From Vanilla planifolia (lineage: Eukaryota > Streptophyta > Magnoliopsida > Asparagales > Orchidaceae), in the NCBI GenBank assembly GCA_023846275.1, contig CM043868.1, positions 18,633,755 through 18,697,754 on the forward strand: DNA of 64,000 nucleotides, read 5' to 3'. The notes beneath the pieces were generated by a model, which saw only the letters and a list, made by a program, of their open reading frames with translations, did no database searches and was not told where the DNA came from. Position numbers and translations under genes: made by a program. Positions 36,659 to 47,700 of this stretch are shown here, one piece after another (within the stretch, counting starts at the first letter, position 1; each line of letters begins with the position of its first letter).

Positions 36659-38793
36659 TGAAGTAAAATGAGTATATTTGTGTAAATCCTATAAAAAAGA
36701 TGATGAATTGTGAGTTTTAAAATATTTTTAATAATTTTTTGATCAAATTTAGTTTTCAAAAATTTTTTGTAGAAATAATTTTATGTTCATAAAAAAACAT
36801 TGATTATATATATAAATTTTATGATTTAAAAAATAAAATTAAAAATTAAAATGGTATACTAAAATTTTTAAGTGGTTCGATTTAAACTAGAACCTAAATC
36901 CACCCCCAACTTAGGTCAAAAAAATGAAATTATTGAGAGAATTATAATTTGATGTTTTTTTACAATTCATATTTAATCTATTTAAGATTTTTTCTTATGA
37001 TTCACCTCCAACTTGAGATTTTTTTTCTTACGATTCACCTCCAATCCACTAGCATTTATGGGTTACTATAACTTTTTGCCAGCTCAATCCCAACTTGATT
37101 TTTTATTAGATCAAACTGAACTTAAGCTTTCGTAAATACAGGGCCACCCAATCCAAAAGAAAGAAAATACAAGAGAAAAAATCTCAATAAAAGGACATAC
37201 AATTTTTTATACTTGTTAATGGATAGAGAAAAACATAAATAACTTAACATTATGAAGAGAAGTAGAAAAATGATATTATGGAAAATTCATGCTTAGTTAG
37301 AACAATTTTAAATTTTGAGTAGTATTAAGTCGTAGTGTATTGTCAAGATATTTACACCAATGGAATATGATGCAGTGCTTCTTTAAGATCTTAAAATTTT
37401 ATTTATATTCATTGGTCATTTCTTTCATAATAAGTAGTTATTTATAGAAAAATTTTATCATAGCCATTAAAAAGTTAAGAAAAAACTCTTTCAAATGACT
37501 TTAAAATTTCTTCCAAAATAATTATGCAATGACACATATATTGACTAGAGAAATAGTGGTTTGGGGAATCAACCACGGCCATTGGATTTATTCAAAGAGA
37601 TTCTAGATCGTTATATCAAAACTATAAAAGTGGATGAGCTCTAGATGACTAAATCAAGATAGGTTAGATCTAAGTCATCTGATTATGTCAAATGAGATGA
37701 ATTGTTTGACTGATCAATGATAGATGTGAGAATAATCTTAACTATATGATTCAAAATGAAGCAATCAGGGAAATCAAATCAAGAATACATCAAAATGGTA
37801 GAATCAATCATAATCATTAGATCGAGCTCATGAAATGGATAATAAGATGGATCAATATCACTGTTTATATAAGCAGATGCAATCTTTACCTTTCAATTGT
37901 GAAAATGCACGATTGGATGACACTGAGTTGCTCCAACTTTGTAAGCATATAGCAACCAAAACTTTTGCCCCACATAGTGAAATTGCTAATGGTTTTGCTC
38001 TTTATAGTAATTTTTATGCTTTAATAATATGAGTTAAAATGAGCTGGCTCCTCCCATGTGCTATTAAGATTTCATTACTTGAGCTACTATTATGCTTACG
38101 AGTTAATTCATAATTATGGGTTTAACTTGACCCACTACTTAATTCAAGTTTAACTTGGCTCAATCTTTCTCTACCTTGCTCGAATTGGGTTTAGGAATAC
38201 ACCCTGACCAATTTTTGGCATGACCCAACTTGATTTTAACTGGTCTCCTGACTCGAGGCTTTTAGGCTCGCTTAGGCTTGGTCTACCCGAGTGCTTTGTA
38301 CTTGGGCCATGCTTGGAGTGTGACTTACTTTTTTCTTTTTAATTAAGTAAATTTAAAAAATTATTTTTTTAAATTTACCCAATGTTTAATTATTGACATA
38401 AAATTTTGCAAAGATACATGAGATAGATTTAATGAAAGAAATAATTGAAGAAAAAATAGAATTATGTATATTTCCTAAATTAAGAAAATGATGAACAAAT
38501 CAAAAATTTAAATTAAAATTTGAAAATAAAATGAATGAAGATGTGTCTTATATTTAACAAACTAAAATTCTATTTCATAACAAAAAAGAAATTTTTTTTA
38601 AAATTTGATGTATATGTCTTTAATCCTTGAAACTTCTAAATACTTTATAGTGTTTTGAAGATCACTAATTCATCATTTTAAAAATACATGAGTTTTTTTT
38701 AATAATTAAAAATGTTTCACACTAAACAAATCCTTTAAAACAAAATGATAAATATTTAAAATTTAATTCATCAAATACAAGAATAACTTGACA
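36659..38793 (-). repeat. 5' LTR of the element next to the CHLI pseudogene
   Basis: Outer parts 36659-37060 and 38480-38793 match the 3' LTR. The middle (about 37060-38470) is extra. ATTTCTTCCAAAATAATTAT (about 37508-37527) is the near reverse complement of a phrase at 35266-35295 in the other LTR, suggesting a local inversion. Confidence 0.6.
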
Positions 38794-39064
38794 TGTTAAA
38801 TTTCTCAATGACAAGCAACTCAAAATTGATCCAATCTAATATGTCCTTCCATGGCCTATGTCTTAATCCATTTCGAATAAGGATTATTATATCATCTATA
38901 ATCACTTACTCCCTTCCTTTCAAAGCTACCAAAGCTTTTGTAGCTCTATTGGTTACCATATCTTCTTTATGCCCATCTATATTTAGCTTTGTACAAATCT
39001 TTGATATCTTTAGACAAAGCTTGTGATCAATTCAAATTAAAGCTAGTCTTATCTGTTGCTTTTT
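38794..39064 (-). pseudogene. CHLI pseudogene fragment (last exon, C-terminal end)
   Basis: Runs colinearly with 41010-41285 of the intact CHLI gene. Shared phrases include ATGACAAGCA, TCCTTCC, CCTTTCAAAGCT/CCCTTCAAAGCT, AAAGCTTTTG, AGCTCT.TTGGT, CTTTGATATCTT/CTTCGATATCTT, AAGCTTGTGATCAAT, CTAG and TTATCTGTTG. On the coding strand it would cover about the last 90 residues (from the Q-rich linker to the MEKFYE end), but most codons have decayed, mainly by C-to-T and G-to-A change. It breaks off at the LTR insertion on one side, while the homology fades at about 39064 on the other. It has no coding role. Confidence 0.85.
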
Positions 39065-40986
39065 TAATCTCTTATTTAAAAAATGGTCTATAAGTAATGA
39101 CAAACTTGGACACTTTACATCCTTGATCTTTTGGATCATCATGTTTTATTGCATCAACTTTACCTCATTACAAAGACGTTTATTCTATAGAGTTAAAATA
39201 ATAATAATCCTTCAACAAATATAATGCTAGCCTCTTAATGTCCTCTATGACCAATCAAGTGTTCTCAAATGATAACTAATCCTGCCATGGAACCAAAAAT
39301 TTGTGAGGAATACTAGAACTAGATGATATGTTCATCAAGATATCATCAATAATAAAAAATTTGATACCAAAAGATACATGAAGCTGATTATCTTTTGAGT
39401 TGCTTGTAGAAGGAAAGTCTATAATTTCTCATCATCTAAATTACTTTTATGTAATAATAAATTTTTAATTTTAAAAATATAGTTAATAAGCATACCTTTT
39501 GGCAACTCTAGAATCTAGGTATTGATATTTAATACTTTATTAATTTTAAATGAGCTACAAGCTTTTGTGCATAACTTTTTATATTTGATGATAATATATC
39601 TTGTGACAAATACTTACACATTTTCTCTTACTAAATTCTTTCAAAGTTCTAATTTTATCAGTATCTTTAACATATTTTGGGTTACTAGCTTTGATCTTTT
39701 ATTTTACTTTTCATATACATTATAAAAATCTTTGACAAATAAGAACAAAGAATCAAAAAATAAATAATTAAAAATATAAATCAAATCATTAAGTTTTGTT
39801 GGTTTCTTGACCAAATATTATAACAAATGTACTAATTTTGTAGTCTTAAAAATTGTGCTATTATAGGCATACTGAATTGTGGAAAGATATAAATCCTAAT
39901 TCTAAATAATTTACACACCAAAATATCTTATTAAGCTCTCTAATGTCTTATTAACTACTTTTAACATTCTCTCCAATAATGTCTGTTTCAATGTTCACAC
40001 CCTCAGCAAAAGCATATAGGAGAGATAAGGAATGGAAGGTGTGATAAATGGCAAAGAAAGAGAGAAAAAGGGGTAGTTACAAAAAACAAAAAAGAGTTCA
40101 CGTATGAGTGATAAGAAGGATACTAGTGAATCGGCGAGACTAACAATGAAAGAGAAAGAACTAACCTATAGAAAGCATTGGAGAAAGGATAAACAATGAT
40201 TAAGAGAACATAACACTTAAAATAAAAGATAAGACACATAGAAAAAACACTTATATATTAACAATTAAAGTTTTTATAATGATTAATATAAAGAATAACT
40301 GATAAAGAATTTATATTATATAAGTTAATCATTCTAAAAAATCTTTTACTATGATTTATATAAGTAATCATTGTATAATAAAAAAATATTACGTAATTGT
40401 CATTCACATTAATTGTTATAAATGTTTTATATTGTACAGTGGTTGTAATTATTGTAAAACATCTCTCATATTTAACAAAATAATATTTTAAAATGATTCT
40501 TTAATTGAATCATTTTTAAAAAATTGTTATATAATATCAAATTTCTCTTAATGATTAAATTAACAAAGATGAATTAATAAAGTTTTTATAAAGAAAAAGG
40601 GTAATGAAAAATTGCAAAAGATGTCGCTAGAAAGGATAATGATAAATTTTTGTTAAAAGGTCTAAATATTAAATTTTAACGTCACAAATGTCTCCAACTT
40701 CCATGGTAATGCAAATCTTACATGAGACCAACTACTGAATTTTTTTTAAAAAAAAATCCTAAATTACTAATATATATTTACGCTTATTATAATTTCTACT
40801 TTTACCCAACTCTAAAAAAAGAAAATGAGAAACTGGTTTTCACGAGCCAGCATTCATCCAAAAGAGCTACTCTTAGCTCCACCAATAAGCTACACCTCAC
40901 ATGTAGCACTGTTGCCTCAAAAAAAAAAAAAAAAATCTAAAATTCAAACACGAATAAAACCTCAATTCTCCCTAAAAAAGCTTGGC
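39065..40986. other. Spacer between the CHLI pseudogene and CHLI
   Basis: Positions 39065-39900 are AT-rich with no recognised feature. Positions 39900-40690 are the partner of the duplicated segment at 33180-34140. A 15-base A run at about 40920-40934 lies just 3' of the CHLI stop, probably in or beyond its 3' UTR. Confidence 0.6.
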
Positions 40987-42517
40987 TCAATTGAACACCT
41001 CGTAGAACTTCTCCATGACAAGCAGCCCGGAATCGATCGACTCCAATGGGTCCTTCCGTAGCCTGTGCCTTAAACAATTTGGAATAACAGTTGCTATGTC
41101 ATCAGCGATCACTTCTTCTCTTCCCTTCAAAGCTGCCAAAGCTTTTGCAGCTCTGTTGGTCACAATATCTCCTCGAAGCCCATCTACATTCAGCTCTGCG
41201 CAGACCTTCGATATCTTCACACGAAGCTTGTGATCAATCCGAACCGAAGCTAGATTAACCCTCGCCGACGTTATCTGTTGTCCGAGCTTCTCCTGCTCAG
41301 CCCTATAGGACTCTCTAAACTCCTTGGGGTCCTTATCGAACCGAGCCCTCTCCTCCACGATCTTCACCCTCAGCTCGGCGTCCCTCACGGTACCCACCTG
41401 AGCATGCATTCCGAACCTGTCGAGGAGCTGCGGCCTTAGCTCTCCTTCCTCAGGATTCCCGGAACCGATGAGGATGAAGCGGGAAGGGTGGGAGATAGAG
41501 ATACCCTCCCTCTCCACGGTATTCCAGCCGGAAGCGGCGGAGTCGAGGAGAACATCGACCAAATGATCGTCCAAGAGATTGACCTCGTCCACGTAGAGGA
41601 TGCCTCTGTTGGCTTTGGCCAGAAGTCCGGGTTCGAAGGCCTTCACGCCGTCGGTTAGAGCCTTTTCTATGTCGATGGTGCCGCAGACACGGTCCTCGGT
41701 GGCGCCTAGGGGCAGATCGACCATTGAGATCTTGCATGAAGCAGTGGGAAGCTCCTCGCCCTTCAAGATGCGCTCCCTGACCTCCATTCCCATGGACTCA
41801 GGGTCGTCCGGATCGGAGTTGAAGGGGTCGCCGATGACCACTTTGATCTCGGGAAGGAGGTCCACCAGCGATCGGACTGCGGTGGACTTGCCGGTGCCGC
41901 GGTCTCCCATTATCATCACACCGCCGATCTTTGGATCGATGACATTTAGTATGAGGCATAGCTTCATCTCCTCCTGTCCAACAATGGCGGAGAAAGGATA
42001 GACCGGGCGCGGGGCTTCCTTGGCGGCCAATTTCCTCGCCTGAAATGTCATTCCCAAACAATTGGTCAACGAATTACTAATCGCGAAGCTAAGGTTTTGA
42101 AATCGCATAAGAATGACTGGAGTGGAGAATGGGAAAAGAAAATGGCATTTGCTACCTCGGTGGTGGTACTAGCTTCAGGCGTCGCAACATTTGAGACATG
42201 CAAACGGCGGGATCCCTTTCTCCAAGTACTTCTTTGTCCAATCTGCGAATTGCTCGGCCATGAAATTTGTGCTGTAAAAGCAAAGGCAATCAATGGAAAA
42301 ACAGCTTAAAATAGTATTCCATAGCTGACAAGTTCTATCTAGTAAAAGGTTCATGAAAAACCAATGACTTAAATCTTATTTCAGCGCATTAATCTGATAC
42401 AAATCTACCTGGTAGAGAAGCAGGTACAGGAGGAGCAACGGAAAGAATCGACGGAGATCTGCAGGGATGAATGGATTTGGAGGAGAGGGATGAGCAAGGA
42501 ACTAAGCTGCTGGCCAT
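40987..42517 (-). CDS. CHLI: Magnesium chelatase subunit I (CHLI), three exons, plastid
   Basis: CHLI is the AAA+ ATPase ring of Mg-chelatase. With CHLD and CHLH it inserts Mg2+ into protoporphyrin IX, the first step committed to chlorophyll, in the chloroplast. Exons: 42517-42409 (transit peptide, 36 codons plus 1 base), 42271-42156, and 42039-40987 (350 codons plus stop). The total is 425 residues, as usual for plants. Splice sites are GT/AG with phases 1 and 0. Residues 1-70 are Ser/Pro/Arg-rich (chloroplast transit peptide). The mature part starts near [17 protein letters not shown]. Walker A is GDRGTGKST (120-128), Walker B is GILYVDEVN (221-229), and the [15 protein letters not shown] and RPQLLDRFG blocks are present. 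The start MASSLV fits a transit peptide. An in-frame ATG at 42622 would add 35 residues and is less likely. Coding DNA is GC-rich. A CCAAT motif lies on the minus strand near 42691. Confidence 0.96.
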
Positions 42518-45500
42518 GGAGATGTCCGTCCTTTGGGGTGTTTTTCTTCTGGTTCGAGGCGCTAATGGATAGGGAGGAAGCGGATGAGAGGGATGAGAGG
42601 ACAGGAGGCGCCGCTTGATCATTGATTCCTTTGGTTATGGACGGTGGCATGACCTTGCATCTGAGACGGCGGTTCGCCCGATAGATACTCTTGATTGGGT
42701 TGGATCAAGTCAGATTAAATGTAAATTTTATTTTCAATTTTTATATGAGCAATTACAAGAGTTTCCCTATTAATCCTAAACAAATTACTAAAAATATTTA
42801 TTAAATTTTAAAAATATATTTTATCATTATATTTAAAAAATTAAAAAAATTTAAAAAGAAAATCAAAATACTTGATAGAATAGTTGGCTTTGTAATTTTA
42901 TATATATATATATAACTGAAAAGGTTTAATATTAATGTGTTTTATGAATAAAATTTTCTTAATATTTTTTTGAAAAAAATCATGTAAGTAATTTCAATAA
43001 ATAAATTATTTTTAAATCACTTTTTTGTTAAAGATATGAAAAAATTAAAATTGATATGATTTAATTTTTAATTTATTTTTTAGATGATTAAATGATTGAT
43101 ATATTGTAACATAATTTTTTTTGATAAATAAAGGAGATAGTATGTTATTCATAGATGATTAGATTGCATGCATTCTTTTTTAGTCCCAAGGCCAATTTTT
43201 GTAATAACTTTCAATTTTTTTTAACAAATATTCTCTAAACTATTTTCAACTAAAACCATCTAGTCTTAAGCTCAATCTCTTAGCTTGTTAATCTTATTTA
43301 ACTACTTCATTGTTTATTTTAAGCACATTTCAAACCCATCTTAAATTATTATCCCTATTTCAAATCATCAATGTTCACCCCACACCTTAGATTGCTACAA
43401 AAAGCTTCTTTAATGTCTTGCTTAGCACCTGGCTAAGATTCTTCAAGATTGTCCAAGAGCACACGCTTGTTTCTTGCTAATTATAGATTGTTCATCTCTT
43501 GCTAGCCCCTTTCAATAATTGAGATTTTCTCTCTTATGAACAACTCACCTCTACTTTCCCCCATTGAGATAGTTGAGCATGAGCTAGAGAGGAAGACATC
43601 ACATATTAGTTAATGGAAAAACAAATGACTTCACACATTAATTTGGTGGAATCCACAAAACTCCTATGCAAGACTAAGAGCAAGTATGATCTATTTTTCC
43701 TTGTTACATATTTTAGTATTGTTTAAATTCTCTTTAAAGGAAAATATTCTATATGCCCTACAAGTAAGTATTTGGAGAATAAGAGAATGCACCCTCCCTC
43801 TTAAGCATTGGTTTAATGACATTCTCATGAAAAAAATGTCATTTTGATAAAAAGTTTATAAGTTACATTCTTATGCATTTCTTTTCATCTTGAAGGTAAC
43901 CAACTTAGATGGATCACATGAAAGCAAACAATTCATGTTTAGTTTTTACAAGACTAAGTTTGAGATTGATGTCATGTTCATTTTTTGCTTTACTGCCTAC
44001 CTATATTGATGACTCTACCTTTAAGGCTTAAGCTATGTATGAATGAAAACTATCTCCCTTAAAATCATTATAATGTTTTCAATCATTGAAATAATAAGAC
44101 ATTTTTTTAAAAGAAAACTTACATGAGATCCTATGAAACCTTTATAGTTAAATATAACTACATATATAAATATACAACTTATATATGAAATTATAACAAG
44201 TTATAAATAAGAACATATAATATGAAAACAAAAAAAATAAAAATAAAGAAAAAGGCTAATGTAGATTAGTGATATGATGGATCACAAGAAAGAATGCTAA
44301 GAGATTGCTCTTATATGACCTTATCTTATAGTGACCTAATGATGAGATGTTCTTTACTCTCTGGTATTATGATACTTAGAAGTAGAATTAAAGTATATCA
44401 AAAGCTATAACTACATAATGATAAGATGTACTTCACCCTTAGATGTCATTAACACTCAAAGAGGGGTCATAAAATGTATGAGACCACATCCTCATTAGTA
44501 TCATATGTTGTATTAATGCTATGACACTCAACAAGTAGGATCACTACATATTAGTTTCAAATGGCTCTATGATGATGAGATATGTTATAGGATCTCCTAA
44601 GATAGGGGATAAAAATCATAGATGAAAATCTAGGCCCATAAAAAGAATTAATACAAAAAAGAGAAAAAAATAAAAAAATACTAATTAAAATTAAATATAA
44701 AAAAAGAACATGACATATTATAAGTACTACATGATATTAGTGTTATATAATGACTATGTATACATTTGAGCTAGATGCATATAGGTATAAACATTGTTAT
44801 TATATTTTATTTATAGATTGTCATATATTATTTTGTTTACTACTCAATTTTCTTTTTCAATTATACTACTATCTTTTCATACAATATTATTATTTATTGC
44901 TAATAGTTCTTTATTTATTGAAGCTGTTATGCTTATTCTCTACTTATACTATAAGCTAAAAAATAAATATCCATAAAATTGACATTTCTAAACATTTTAG
45001 CATAAATATATGAGTGCAAGAGGATGCCATATTTTGAGAGTTTTATAAGAAAATTTGTATGAGAGAAACTTATGTTATATTTGTATAACTATTGTTGAAA
45101 AAGATCATTTATTCAGCTTTAATATTATTATATCAGTTGTGATTTATAAATGCTCTTATTATATAATCAATTATTTTGATATGAGGTACATATAACTTTT
45201 ATGTATATATTATAATCTAGTATGCATAATTATGATTGTAATAATGTAGTTCTTATGATATCTTTATAGTATAGATTGTAGTTGTTTCACTTATACTTAT
45301 ATTATGAATTAAAAATGTTATCATTATTGATTTAAAATATTGAATATATTATATTATATTATGATGGATGAAATATATAAATAATTATACAAAGAAAAAT
45401 AAATATATTTAAGAGAGATTATTTTTTTTAAATTCTAAAATCCCTTATCAATTTGGTTAAGTTTAGAGTTGTAATGGTAGCACAAAGAAATATTAGTAAT

Positions 45501-46319
45501 TGTTTTAGCTTCACTCCTATATGAATGAGTGATAAGGTCCTCTATTTAATCATTTACTCTAATATTTAACTTAATATTAATATTATTAGATATATTATAA
45601 GATTGGTAGTTAGGTAAAGCATGAACTAGGTGTGGTTTTTAAAGCCACACTAATAGGATGATATGATTTTGATTGATTAATATATGCCTATGAGACAAGG
45701 TTATTCATTAAAAATCATTAATAAATATTGAGAAAGAGAGCCTTAGTAAAGAAAAGAAAATTAAATAATAATTAAGAAAGACATAAGAAGAGACATATAA
45801 AAGAAATAAAAGAGCTTATTTTGATTGTTACTATTCATGAATATTGTATGTTATTTTTTTACTTTCCTCATCTATTATATAAGATATCATATCACTATTT
45901 AATATATTTATTATTATATTATCTTATTTATTTATGATTTATCTATTAAAATTTTTTAGGCTCACTCTTAATACTTGTATTATATGTTAGTCAAGTTCAT
46001 AAAATCAAGATAACAATGAAAGTAAGGCTAACAATTCAAGTATGTATTGAGTATATATAGTACTTGAGTTTGAGGTTGAGATATATCATGTGGGCTTGTG
46101 AAATTGATTGTATTGTATTATTTTGTGGTTAGATTTATTAGTTATCTGATGTTTTTAAAAGAGTGGTAGATGTAAATTTAGTGGATTTGTTAACTATGAA
46201 TTTTGTTTATTTATTATAGTTTGTGTACTATGTTCAGTTAAATGATTATGTGATCATTGAATAATAGTCTATAAATTATATACTTTGTTAAATTATATAA
46301 TTATTATTAATGTTGTATA

Positions 46320-46470
46320 TAAAAATGAAAAATTTACAAGGAGACTCATTTAATTTGATTTCTAGATTTGTTAAATTTTTATTAAATCTTAGTCATAAAT
46401 AGATTAATTGTAGGTTTTACTTGGTTGGTTCATCATTCCCTCACCTAAGGTTAGGCAAAGGCTTGATAGC
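46320..46470 (+). mobile_element. Possible Ty3/gypsy LTR fragment, partner of 4890-5040
   Basis: Contains AAAAATTTACAAGGAGACTC, then TTGGTTCATCATTCCCTCAC followed by CTAAGGTTAGGCAAAGG, in the order recalled from long gypsy LTRs and also seen at 4890-5040. No element boundaries are visible. Confidence 0.35.
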
Positions 46471-46593
46471 AAGAGAGTTCAATTAGATATAATATTGATT
46501 GCCACTTATGTTAGTATAATATTTTTACATATGATAAATAGAACTAGTTTGTTTTGTCGTGAATATGATATGCTAAAATATAATATGACTAAG

Positions 46594-46631
46594 TAATTGA
46601 TAATTGATAATTGATAATTGATAATTGATAG
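46594..46631. repeat. (TAATTGA)n microsatellite
   Basis: Five perfect units of a 7-base repeat, ending GATAGTAC. Confidence 0.95.
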
Positions 46632-47616
46632 TACACAAAATATTTAAAAAGTAGGTTGAATGGTGATTGATGTATTATTCAACTTAAATATCATGACGAG
46701 CAATATATGATGTGTTTGGTAACAAAAACTTAAAAAAAACCCAAGTGCTCATCTTTTTTCATCAAATATGTACTTTATCTATCCTCTTGTTGAGACAATG
46801 TACATACTTTACTCTCTTTTAAAGTGGCATCATCTATCATAATTAAAAACTCATCAAAACGTCAAATGTAATTTTGATAAAAATGAGACATAAGCTGTCT
46901 TAACTCAAACTTTGTATGTTGAGGCATTATAATTTTTGTTCATCCCATATTGATCGAAGTAGGTTTTATCTTTTAAAAATAGCTCAATATCTTAATATCA
47001 CATTCTCTCATAAAACATTATAATTATTCTCTTTATAGTTTATTTGAAATTATTCATTTTTGTACCTCTCTAACTAAAAGCTTGTGAGGAACCCCATAAG
47101 GTCACTTCTAAATCAAATCTCGTTAGGCTAAACTCTCCACCCTCTTCAATCTTGAGCATTACATACATAAATAATTATTACATTACCATTCAATCAAACT
47201 ATTACAAGATAATAGATAAATGAAATGACTAATAGTGAAGATTAACGATAGAAACTTATTATTTCAAATGACCTTCAAATCCTTAATAAGGCTACTAATG
47301 TGATGCCATTGTTCTTGATGAATATGTGTGCTCAAATTAGTGACATAATAATAAAATGCATTAAAATTGACACTAATTACTTAAATGATAAATTTAATTG
47401 TCATGTGATGATAAAATAAGCATTTTAATAAATAATCTAATGATTAATATCACGTGTAATGTCAAGGATCTTGATTAAAAAACCATTTGAAATGTTGAAA
47501 ATATCATCTCTCTTTTTCTCCAAGTGAACCTTAGCCTTTAAAATGAGAGCAAATACAACATCTTAACCTACCTAATAAGGTATTATCTCAATCTAATTAG
47601 ATTTTGTCCTTCTTTA

Positions 47617-47700
47617 GAGAGTCTCTTCTCATTTGGTCACTCATCTCCAAAATACTCAAATACAAGCATGCTTAATTATGGAGTTCTCATAAAATCATTA
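47617..47700 (-). mobile_element. 5S-rRNA-like segment of a Cassandra-type retroelement, copy 1
   Basis: The minus strand reads ATGAGAACTCCATAATTAAG, CATGCTTG, GAGTATTTTGGAGATGAGTG and ACC in the order of plant 5S rRNA (compare AGAACTCCGAAGTTAAGC, GTGCTTGG, GAGTAGTACTAGGATGGGTG, ACC). Both the A-box-like TTAAGC.TGCTTG and the C-box-like GATG.GTGACC of the pol III internal promoter are discernible. Cassandra TRIM elements are known to carry such a segment in their LTRs. The upstream phrase GTGAGATATTTTTTTGGGGG and downstream phrase AGAAGGACAAAATCTAATTAG recur in part at copy 2. Confidence 0.65.

Larger units (their letters stand above)
34855..38793 (-). mobile_element. Decayed non-autonomous LTR retrotransposon inserted at the CHLI pseudogene
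   Basis: On the minus strand the order is: 5' LTR (38793 down to 36659), a primer-site relic AATTAGTATAAGAGCAGA (36658-36641, compare TTGGTATCAGAGC), an interior of only about 950 bp, a purine tract AAAAAAGGAGAA (35690-35679), then a 3' LTR (35678 down to 34855). Both LTRs read TG...CA on the plus strand (3' LTR ends CAATA, decayed). The flanking 5-mers are TATTA (34850-34854) and TGTTA (38794-38798), one mismatch apart, a plausible old target duplication. LTR matches include ATGAACAAATCAAA, GTCTTATA, TGAGTTTTAAAATATTTTTA and CAACTTGAGATTTTT. The 5' LTR (2.1 kb) is much longer than the 3' LTR (0.8 kb), so insertion or deletion has occurred since. No pol is visible. Confidence 0.72.
42518..47480. 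other. Gene-free AT-rich retroelement DNA upstream of CHLI
   Basis: The first about 180 bases are the CHLI 5' UTR and promoter. Beyond 42720 no gene is seen. Positions 44320-44600 hold loosely repeated phrases (ATGATGAGAT, GACACTCA, AGTATCAT) resembling the minisatellites elsewhere. Positions 46320-46470 match 4890-5040 and may be gypsy LTR sequence. All open frames here are short and AT-driven. Confidence 0.6.

Noticed and set aside
38793..39026. 77-codon plus-strand open frame
   Set aside because: It is the antisense of the CHLI pseudogene and mirrors the antisense shadow of the intact gene at 41015-41233.
41015..42001. Plus-strand open frames across CHLI
   Set aside because: Antisense shadows of the CHLI last exon.
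44750..44976. Two overlapping Leu/Tyr/Phe-rich plus-strand frames
   Set aside because: Compositional artefact of AT-rich sequence.
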